DNA from: Undaria pinnatifida
Lineage: Eukaryota > Sar > Phaeophyceae > Laminariales > Alariaceae
Assembly: GCA_012845835.1 (NCBI GenBank)
Contig: JABAKD010000011.1
Span: forward strand, 2,596,501-2,660,500
Direction: 5' to 3'
DNA length: 64,000 nucleotides
A program made the translations under genes and the position numbers. This document shows, one piece after another, positions 56,301 to 64,000 of the stretch (position 1 is the stretch's first letter; every line of letters begins with the position of its first letter). The notes beneath the pieces were generated by a model. It was not told the DNA's origin. It ran no database searches and saw only the letters and a program-made list of their open reading frames with translations.

Positions 56301-59300
56301 TTATTGTCCCCGCGTGCGCCACAACGGCACGACAGGTTCCGTCGCCAGACAACAGCCCCTATAGGCAGTACCAGGTATTATTTATTCTCCCCGCCTGCGA
56401 CGAAACGGCATGGCAGGTTCCGACACCTAACAACGAACCCTATCACCGACCACTACCGGGTAAGTTGGATATCACGTAAAAAGTTTCGAAACAGCGAAGT
56501 ACGACGCATTGATCTTCAGATACACCGTTATCGAACGTGTTTCGCCCTCCAACCTTCGGCACCCCGTGTTCTTCACGGCGAATACTGAACGAAAGCTTCC
56601 ATGTATCGCATACCGAAATCGTGTCGATTCGCTTTTCGGTTGTCGGCTTCGATTACTTTCGAGTAGCGTGCGCCAACGACCAACACACAAGTTCAGGACA
56701 TCTACAAACTTCCTGCTGCGCGAGTTTCTAGCGACAGTAGCCATACCATCTTAACCCCTTCAGAACAGCAACCACTTTTTTTGGGAAGAAAATACTTGGA
56801 ATTAGTGTGGGAAACATTTTTCAGAGGTGAAAGCGCTAACTACATATACTCGCGCACCTGTCCGTTTGGTGGAGAAGCTGCCGCCCGCCGTCCGTTCGAA
56901 GTGTTGCCCCGCCAGTCTCGTTCGCGCCCGAACTGGTCCCGACCGGGGGGAGACGGTGGCGCCTTCCCCGCGCGATCGAACCGTCCTCCACCGCCGCCAC
57001 CCCCAGTCCCACCACCACTAATGCCGACACTACCGCCACCACTACCAACGCTACCACCTCCTCTGATGGACGATTCCGACTGCCGCCCGCTAATTGCGGC
57101 ACCAAGCGCCCTTCCCGCGTTCCTTACATCTCTCGCCTGGTCCGCATATGAAGAACCACCACGTCGGTCCGCTCCAACCCCCCCCCCCCCCCCCTGCCCC
57201 CCCGCTACCACTGCCTCCCGCGCCCCCGCCACCACCAGCACCACCACCGTTGCCTCCCGCACGTGCCCCTGTCACCAAACCGCTAGCCAGGCTCGCGTAA
57301 TCCTTGCCGACAGCAGCGGCGGGTATCACCCTCGCGACTGAACCGTTAGCGTGAGGGGGCTGGGACGACATAAACCGCCTCCCTGCGACCGCAGGAGTTC
57401 GTAACGGAAACGCGTTATTACTCGCCGCAGCCGATACGGAGGCCATCGACGCGTAGTCTTTCCCACCGCCACCAACACCGCCACCAATACCGCCTCCAAC
57501 ACCTCCAACACTACCACCACCCCCACCCCCTCCACCACCTACCCCCATCATGCCCATACCCATTGGCATTCCCATCCCCATTCCCATGCCCATTCCCATT
57601 AGGCCGTTGCCTCCCCCCGCCATGCCGCCATGTTTGCTGAACGAGGAAGCCCCTGCGGAGACGCCGCGGGATGCCCGAGAGCCGCTGTGGTTTGAGCCGC
57701 GTCGGCGGCTGCTTCCTCGCGAGCCAGAGCTGCTACTGCCGGGACAAAAAAAAAACAAGTGACAAAAAAAAAAAACACGTCACAAAAAAAAAAATATGAA
57801 GCATGAACAAAACGATGTGCAATTACTGGCGCAGCAGCTAATGTGGTTGCGAGCGAAAATATGAGAGAGGGTCGGAAGAAGACGGGGAGCGCATTAACGC
57901 ATATACCCCCACGTTAGAGAATACTGTTACACCCTCAAGTTATATACAAGAGAGCGTCACGAGCGAGCGATCCTAACGTCACACCCTCACTTGTCAACTT
58001 GACGTAACACCGTTATATAACCCCCTCACATAAAAAAAGGAATAAACTGCTGAGAGCGCCCAGCAGCGTGGGTAGGCGCAATTCGATGCGAGTCGACGAG
58101 TGAAAAAAAGCCTGAAGCCTTCTCGCGACTAAAATAAAGGCACGTACCTTAGTGGGGAGGGGGGAGGAGAGCCTTCTTAGTGACCCCGGATATGAGTTAC
58201 GTCTAGGGAGGGAGAAAGAGAAAGAAAAGGTGCGAACATAAGAAATGGAAGGAATAATGAAAAAAAAATTAACCCCCTCACGTAACATGCTTACCTATAA
58301 CGCCCTCACGCCACACCAACACGCCACACCCTCACGTTGCACCAACACGGTACACCCGCACGTCACATCAACACATTGCATCCGTACGTTACACCCGTAC
58401 GTTACATCGAAACGTCACACTCGAACGTTACACCCAAACACTACAATCGAAACGTCACAAAAAATAATGTTGCATCCGAAACGTCATGACGTAATGTTAC
58501 ACCCTACACGTAACAACCTGGGTATTAAGGTGTTCGCGATTTCTATCCCAGTTGGGTTAGAATACATATAATATTAGTATGGCAATCGACGAACGTCATG
58601 AACCCAAGGCCACCCAACCCACGTACAAACTAGGTTAGAGGTTGAAAAAAATGGCAGGAAAACACCGATTTTGTCGTGGATTGGGTTGGATTTGGAACGT
58701 GATGTTCGAGGGTTTAATACTATTATAACATGTTTTCACGCCACACTCCTACCCAACCAAATTTGGTATCCCGCAAACACCCTATTACGCCCGAACGACA
58801 AATGCTCCACCCGAAACGAACCCAAAACGTAACACCCGCACATTTGCACCCGCCGTTACGCCCGAACGTTACATCTGAACAATACAAGCAGACGTTACAC
58901 TCGAACATAAGACCCAAACGTGACACTCACACGTTAAACCCGAACGTAAGACCCAAACGTAACAACCGAAAGGTACAAACGTCACACCCGAACCTTACAC
59001 CCTCACGTTAACCTTTTTGGGACCCAAAAAGATCGATCGAAACAATGAAGACGAGCGGCATTGTCACCCGTTTTCGTGTGAGCGCGCAGCAAGATGAGCA
59101 GTATCTTGCATCATGCAAAGCGCGTGTCGCGAAACTCCTTGGATTGCAACATTCTCCGGAGACGGTCAGTCAAGGGGAAAACGTTCAGCGGTCAAAAGTA
59201 TAAAACCGATCGTTCCACACTAAATCCTGTAGTTGAGCGCCAGCCAAGGTAACTTATTGGACAACTGCCGTCGGTCAACGGGGTCAAAGCGCCGTCTCCT

Positions 59301-62300
59301 GACATCTACGTTGGATTATACAGTACATCGGAACGCAAGTGAACTTCCTGACGTAGCAGCAGCAGCCCGCTTTGCTTCGTGTGGACAAGTGGACGCTGCA
59401 ATCGTCAATACTTTCTCGTCAATGCTTCCCTTTGAAGTTCCACAACGGTTCAGTTAAGCTAACCCGCACGTTAGTTACACCCTCACGCAACACCCTCACG
59501 TAATACGCTCATATAAAAAACGAGCGTTACACCTGCACGTTATACTATAGAGTTAAACCCAAAACCCGAACACTAGGGTGTTTGCGATCTACCAACTTTG
59601 GTCTGGTAGGAATTGCGTAGGAAAACATGCAATAATAGCATTGAAGCCGTCGAACGCTACAATCCAAGGCCAACCCAACCCACGAAACCAGCCGAAAAAA
59701 AATGGTCACGTAAGGAGTACGTTATCCTACCACTTTTGTTTCTAACCTTATTTCTTGGTTGGTTGTTGGCCTTGGGTTATCATGACATTCGTCGGTTTCG
59801 TTACTATGTTCACATTGCTTCCAACCCAACAAAGGTTGGAAATCGCAAAATCCTATTACGCGCTCGCGTCGCACTTAAACGCAACACGCAAACGTACCAC
59901 CCGAAAACCCAAGTACAAATGACCGTTTCACCCAAGACGTATCCTCCGATACGCTACAAACGACCGTTTGACCCGAGACGTTACACTCAAAACGTTATAC
60001 CCGAGCAATACTTACAAAACCCCCCGGTAAAACAACATATTTTACATACCTAGAGCTAGAGTCCGAGGAAGAGCTTGATAACGACCGGCTTCGTCTCCGC
60101 CTACGTCGCCGCCTTCGCCTAGCGCGCTCCCTAAATTTGGATATGCAGGGTTTCCACAATGAATAGCAGCGTGTGTATTGGAGGGGGTGGGGGGTGGGGG
60201 GGGGGGGGGCGAGAGGGGATGACGGAAGATGGGGAGAGGAGAGAAACAAAAAGTGTTAAGAGGCGGAGACGGCAAGGGGAAAAAATGCAGAAGAGGGAGG
60301 TCACAATCGATTTTGAGACCCAGCGACAGCTATCAAAACATTGACGGATTCAGTCTTGTCAGTCGCTTAGCAAGCTAGTACTAGCTTGCTGCGCGCGTTT
60401 GACGTACATTTTGTTGCAGTTTGGTTCCGACTCTTATCGAAACCCAGCAACCTGGGCTGCTTCGCTTCGGCGTCACGAGGGACGCCACCGGCATGGCGCG
60501 GGTATAAAATCCTACGCCGTGCGCTCTTTCGGGTGGCGTCGAAACTATGCGTGGTCACGCCCGTAAGCACGCTCGCTTGTGTGATCTGTGCGGCGACGTA
60601 TTGGACGAAGAAACGTCGCTGATAAACGACCATCTCCAGGTGGCATGGTCAGCAAACCTGGTGGGCGCCTCCGTCTCGACGGGGCTAGATATGGCCTTTA
60701 AAAAACAAAGAAACGGTGATTGGAACCCAGCTGGCGTGTACGAGAAGGACGCAACGGCATAGCCAGTACTGGCAACGGGGAGAAAAGGAGTCGCAACCAG
60801 CGGGGGTGCTAGTGGCGGGTACCGGGGGCGGAGTAGAAGACGAGGCCAGAGCCAGTGTTGGTCACAGGAAGAGATCTGGCCAGGAGGGGAGACGACGTAG
60901 CGGGCAAGCGCATAGCCAGGAGTGGTCGCCGGAAGAGGTCCGGCCAGGACAGTCGCCACCAGCGGAGGTGGTGGCAGTGTTAGTGGCGGGGAAAGGGTAT
61001 GGGGCAAGGGCATAGACAATTTGGGTCACGACAAGAGATCTGTGCAGGAGGGAGGGTTCAGAGGTTGCCCAGCAGCTAAAATATTGACACACGATAATAT
61101 AAAAGTAACATACTGCCCGTCAATCGAGAGGGGGCAGTATAGACGTTCGCTCAGTCTCGGTAAAAATTGTCCAACCATGCATGACTGTAAACTTTGACTT
61201 AAACCCTAACCCTACGCCAACCGCCTGGAGACTTTTATCGGAGTGAAGACAATAAGAGGATGCGGCCTGTCAACCATTTGGTCGAAGCTGGGGCAAGTCG
61301 TCAACACTGCCGAATCTAGGTGGTAAATGTCATCAGAAGTAAGCTCTGATACGCGCAACCGCGAACAGGGTAGCCGGGGTGCCGGAGAACAAGGACGGCC
61401 ACTTTTACAAGGCAATTGTCGACGTATACCAGGATATGTCAAGCAATTACTGACGCAAATGAGCATACTCAACAGAGCTGTGAGTTGGCTGACTACGCTA
61501 ATAGTAAGTAAGTCACCGACTACTTACTAATTCGCTACCTAGTATGGTGTAGTTTTGCGTTGCCGTATCTGACTGGCGCCGTTTGTGACTTTGGTGTATG
61601 ATAACCTGGCAAACTTTTTAGAAATGCAGATAAGTGGGTTAGTCGGCTTACTTCGCCACCCAACTAGCAACTAGTCAAGTCCAGCCAAATCACATACCTA
61701 ATAATGCCGACGGATGCCAAGCCCAACCATTGACACAGTGCTACAAATAAGTATTTCAACCTCAACCTGGCATGAAGTCTAGCTGGCAAACGACATCAGA
61801 AGCAAGAATACAGTCGCACAACCGCACGGGAATATGCCGGCGGCCAGCGGACAGGGGCGCAAAGCAACGACGCCCATTTCTACAAGGAAGCCGTCCATGT
61901 GTCGGGAGTGGTCCCCCCGACCCGACCCGACCCGACCCAACCCGACCCGACCCGACCCGACCCGACGCGACCCGACCCGACCCGACGCGACCCGACCCGA
62001 CCCGACCCGATCGCAGATTGGGCATGAGGACGCCGCAGTGTTCAGAGCCTCGCAAGTAGGTTCAAGTTGGGGTGAAGGAAGAGGGGGGACAGGCCGAGAT
62101 GAGGCGGCGGCGGTGGCGGTGGTGGTCATGGCGGTGGTAGTGGCCATGGTGGAGTGGTGGCGTAGTGTGTTTTGGGGGGGGTCAACGAGTGTCGAGACGG
62201 GGGAAATCTGCCACAAGGATCCATGCCACCGTCACCTACCGCCACCTTCATCGCTGTCGCTGCTGCTGTCGCTGTCGGCACTTACGCCGGTATTATTTCC

Positions 62301-62700
62301 TTTAGAACTACACCTACGATTTGGGAACTAATCACTTGGAAATTGACTAGGATAATTTTTTGTCACCAAGCACGAAGCGGATTATCGCTTTTGCTTGGGA
62401 AACAACAGAAATGACGGCCTTACCTGCATAACGATTCGCGACATGAAAAGCCTGCCAGGCATATACAAATGGCAAATTTTGTCACCAAGGCGATACAACT
62501 GTTTGCGTGTGTGTTGTCTTCACAATAACCAGATTTGTCAACCCAACGACATTTAGCACACCGAGTGTCCGTCCTGATCCTTGTGTGTTGGTCACAAATC
62601 ACGTGCTTACCTGCTGCTGCGAGTGCTCCGGCTCCGGCTACGCCCGCTGCTGCTGCTGGCGCTACTGGGCGGGCTTCGGGATCTGCTCCTCGACCGCCGC
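46350..62700 (-). CDS. RS/Gly-rich low-complexity protein, 7 exons seen, 5' incomplete
   Basis: Exons in order: 62700-62611, 60130-60050, 57735-56858, 56114-55755, 54864(?)-53660, 50422-49968, 47371-46350, about 1360 codons. The visible start is an RS domain (RRSRSRSRSPPSSASSSS, then a run of Arg and SLSSSSSDSSS). Next come a Met/Gly repeat (MGMGMGMG), Gly-rich segments with KDYASMAS/KDYASLASG, a charged helix (REHSRRELRQRQQRLESPLE), an RGG-like region, KRPRSPEVVEMELDD, (QQHQN)n and a well-formed C-terminal helix (LVALKAEFLELHDMLLESDF, QWEESQRFCEVLKLQLDQL) before TGA. RS and RGG-like composition suggests a nuclear RNA-binding or splicing-associated protein, but no RRM is visible and the family is not recognised. 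Phases agree at all junctions except within exon 3, where a poly-G run (57178-57195) shifts the frame by one base. Confidence 0.75.
47907..48310 (+). repeat. GGTCGGT tract followed by dispersed repeat R, copy 2
   Basis: A short GGTCGGT/GGTCGATC tract (47907-47980) is followed by the family R blocks: GGAGCTGCGTTT (48041), CTCTAAACCCTAAGC (48110), AATCCTAACCCTAGCTCTGA (48186) and GTGTGCACTATCGATCATTG (48265). Copy 1 at 17985 lies near the same kind of tract, suggesting that the two belong to one element. Confidence 0.6.
49190..49270 (+). repeat. Dispersed short repeat shared with 6620-6700
   Basis: GGGGCGTACTCAT, CTTAGTCATTTGACCATTGA, CCACGCATCCC and TCGAGACGG match the 6.6-kb copy in order and strand. 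Confidence 0.7.
50930..51020 (-). repeat. Dispersed micro-ORF repeat, decayed minus-strand copy
   Basis: The complement retains AAACGCGCGGCCGGAATATC, ACGCAGCTTACAAAGATAAC and a decayed ITIDP...ELT-like coding part with a stop codon. It shows that old copies lose the frame. Confidence 0.6.
52786..53060. mobile_element. MITE-like element with ~45-bp inverted ends
   Basis: The left end TTGCACACCTCGGACAGATC and the complement of the right end (TATGCACACCTCGAATAGAT) continue as paired GATCTAGATCAT / GATCAGATCCTGAT and ATAATC segments. The interior has repeated ATCATACAGATCAT units. A nearby tandem repeat (53080-53180, TTYGCCTTT.GCGCTC) is separate. Confidence 0.6.
58031..58268 (+). mobile_element. 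SINE family 1, 5'-truncated copy with poly-A
   Basis: It matches the 19-kb copy from AACTGCTGAGAGC through GCAGCGTGGGTAGGCGCAAT, GAGTCGACGAG, GTACCTTAGTGGGGAGGGGG and TAGTGACCCCGGATATGAG to an 8-A tail. The tRNA-like head is missing. Confidence 0.75.
58524..58788. mobile_element. Foldback MITE, family T, copy 2
   Basis: The ends AGGTGTTCGCGAT and its inverted partner CCGCAAACACCC enclose long arms that pair around CCACCCAACCCACG / CGTGGATTGGGTTGG. TATTA borders both sides (58518-58523 and 58788-58793), a possible 5-bp duplication. Confidence 0.6.
59100..59305 (+). repeat. Dispersed repeat S, copy 2
   Basis: It matches 25860-26105: CCGGAGACGGTCAGTCAAGG, GGAAAACGTTCAGCG, AACCGATCGTTCCACACTAA and GTCGGTCAA..G..AAAGC. 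Confidence 0.65.
59574..59860. mobile_element. Foldback MITE, family T, copy 3
   Basis: The left arm AGGGTGTTTGCGATCTACCA through CAATCCAAGGCCAACCCAAC, and the right arm TTGGTTGTTGGCCTTGGGTT through CAAAGGTTGGAAATCGCAAA and ATCCT, are inverted copies of each other over about 120 bp. Confidence 0.65.
60547..60762 (+). CDS. Small ORF, possible CxxC protein, 71 aa
   Basis: ATG 60547 opens a 71-codon frame containing CDLCGDVLDEETSLINDHLQ, reminiscent of a single treble-clef or C2H2-like finger (CxxC then His). TATAAAA lies at about 60503, 40-45 bp upstream. It sits on the opposite strand inside the first visible intron of the RS/Gly-rich gene. The C-terminal part runs towards a tandem repeat (60757-61045). 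It may be a chance ORF or a remnant of a mobile element. Confidence 0.25.
   Translation: MRGHARKHARLCDLCGDVLDEETSLINDHLQVAWSANLVGASVSTGLDMAFKKQRNGDWNPAGVYEKDATA
60757..61045 (+). repeat. Tandem repeat, CCAGTGTTGGTCAC...GAAGAGATCTGGCCAGG units
   Basis: Four diverged units near 60757, 60852, 60908 and 61012 share GCATAGCCAGT, TGGTCRCNGGAAGAG, TCTGGCCAGGA and, in two of them, CACCAGCGG.GGTG.TAGTGGCGGG. Confidence 0.6.
61258..61905 (+). repeat. Two diverged copies of a ~130-bp dispersed repeat
   Basis: At 61327-61440 and 61790-61900 the blocks RACATCAGAAGYAAG, CGCRCAACCGC, AACRACGSCCA.TTYTACAAGG and GTCG/TC.ATGT are shared. The first copy is preceded by the family R end (GTCAACCATTTGGTCGAAGC, 61268). 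Confidence 0.5.
61917..62010 (+). repeat. (CGACC)n pentanucleotide array
   Basis: About 18 units of GACCC/GACGC run from 61917 to 62010. The long frames here encode only Gly-Ser-Arg-Val or Asp-Pro-Thr strings. Confidence 0.95.
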
Positions 62701-62754
62701 CTGAAACACAAAACGAAGAAAGTACCAAAACGAACAAGATACGTACATGAATAG

Positions 62755-63070
62755 GAGTGGTGTACAGTCGTGGTACCGCTGGTGGTGGAGTGATAGTGGT
62801 GGTGGTGATAGTGATAAGTGGTGGTGGGGTGGTGGTGGTCGTAGCGATGGTGGTGGTAATGGTGGTGGAGGTGTTGTTGTTGGTGGTGTTGGTGGTGATG
62901 GTGTTGGTGTTGGTGGGGTTGGTGTTGGTGACAGTGACGGCGGTGTTAGTGGTCGTGGTGGTGGCGGTGGTAGTGGTGGTGGTAGTCGTGGTGGTGGTAG
63001 TGATAGTGGTGATGTGGTGGTGGTGGAAAATTGTCAAGGGTGGTCGCGGCGGCGGCGGTGACGGTGATAG
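62755..63070 (+). repeat. GGT/GTGGTGGTG trinucleotide tract
   Basis: Impure GGTGGT repeats with GTTGGT and GATAGT variants lie immediately upstream (on the minus strand) of the first visible exon of the RS/Gly-rich gene, probably inside its intron. Confidence 0.85.
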
Positions 63071-64000
63071 TGTTGACGGAAGGGACGTCAAAAAGAGCAC
63101 TCCGCTCATGGCCTAATGGCGCAAAGCCTGTATTTTAGGGCGTGCAACACGAAACCCCGCAGACTCGTGCTGGAATGCTTGCTAAGCGGAATAAAACGTC
63201 TTCAGCGCACCACGAACGCCTCGTCAACCAAGGTAGGGGGGCAAACAAACCGCTCTCTCACGTGCGTTTTCCGCCATACACCATCGATCACCAAAAGTGA
63301 ACAATACACCAAGTATGCATACTTGGTACCAACCATCCATAACCAAAAACGGGGTATGTATGTATACCTGGTACTTGATACGCCTTTCGCGTAAAAGTCA
63401 TAGAAGAAGCGCCTCTCCGAAGTCGAAGTTTACCACCCAACACACCAAGACTACACCAACAAAACAACGTGGGCGTCACAAACGAGAGGTGGGGTGGGGG
63501 GGAGGGGTAACGAAAACGCCGGCTGCCTGGCAACGGTTTTCCGCACGTATCCAACCGCCCCTCGTGGCCAGCAGCAGTTGCATCACGAGCGGTGGTTACA
63601 GTTTGGGTGTCAAATAGAAACGAGGGCGAACATCAGGGCTGTTAGTTGGCCAACCGTAGATCGCCGACTACAGTAGTTACTAGCTGGCTAGGTATTGCAG
63701 TTCGGGCTTGCGACATCTTGAGCATTTTTTCTGCGTTTTCTTGCATCTGCCCGGTGCGTTTATTGCTCGTCATGTGTTTTACATCGAGAAAGGCTATTAA
63801 TAGCCAGCTAATTGACCTACACCGCCACTCAATCAACAACTACCCGTCACGCCGAGCCAACCAACAGCCTACCGAACACTTATCGGCAGGTTTGGAGGGC
63901 GAGAGACGAAAAAAACCGAGCTCGGTGGAAACCCATGGACGCCAATACAATGAAACTACAAGGGGTCAGGCACGACCCAACTCAGCAGCTAAAAGGCTGT
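63071..64000. other. Right-edge sequence, no exon recognised
   Basis: Upstream exons of the RS/Gly-rich gene should lie here or beyond. No minus-strand segment with RRM or RS content was found. An imperfect palindrome of TATGCATACTTGGTACCA-like sequence occurs near 63310-63375. Confidence 0.4.

Larger units (their letters stand above)
57900..59030 (+). repeat. Degenerate ACGTTACACCC repeat region
   Basis: Imperfect 11-20 bp units (ACGTTACACCCTC, AACGTCACACCCGAACGTTA) occupy 57925-58020, 58270-58515 and 58780-59010, with a further trace at 59460-59560 and 59880-60030. They are interrupted by a SINE (58031) and a foldback MITE (58524). All lie in one intron of the RS/Gly-rich gene. Confidence 0.75.

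Noticed and set aside
61762-62216. Gly-Ser-Arg-Val-rich frames over the CGACC array
   Set aside because: They are translation artefacts of a pentanucleotide repeat.

Overview
The window looks like nuclear DNA of a plastid-bearing stramenopile, most plausibly a brown alga or close relative. The genes are split into many short exons (55-200 bp) separated by introns of 0.3-3 kb. Two of them encode a plastid-type phosphoglycerate kinase with an N-terminal leader and a carotenoid-isomerase-like (D27/DUF4033) protein. Intergenic and intronic DNA is packed with degenerate tandem and dispersed repeats. The taxon is inferred from gene content and architecture; no search was run.

Four multi-exon genes could be rebuilt by hand, using splice sites, codon phase and remembered family signatures. 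(1) 1804-5240 (+): D27-like protein, 5 exons. (2) 11158-17887 (+): a divergent 20S proteasome alpha subunit (alpha4/PSMA7-like), 6 exons, with an acidic insert and a Gly-rich tail. (3) 37177-23499 (-): phosphoglycerate kinase, 15 exons, catalytic domain complete. (4) 62700-46350 (-): a large RS/Gly-rich low-complexity protein, 7 exons seen; its 5' end lies beyond the window. Exon phases agree at every junction except one poly-G run in gene 4.

The rest is repeats. Ends are convincing for a PIF/Harbinger-like MITE (543-1302), a pogo-like element with TA target duplications in a PGK intron (30652-31778), two hAT-like MITEs, several foldback elements, and two related tRNA-headed SINE families sharing a core. 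A dispersed repeat occurs at least a dozen times and carries a short conserved reading frame (MSIDPKFVELTADV-like). Large simple arrays include (TAA)n at 7.2 kb and (TTTCGG)n over about 2 kb at 40.5-43 kb.

The most unusual theme is 'exon echoes'. Three of the four genes carry degenerate extra copies of an exon edge plus its splice site inside the neighbouring intron or leader region, most strikingly a four-unit array of the proteasome exon-2 acceptor (12.6-13.3 kb). Two genes also share an identical GC donor (AG|GCGAGT). Two 8-mers (TACCAGGT and TACGAGTA) occur far more often than chance allows.
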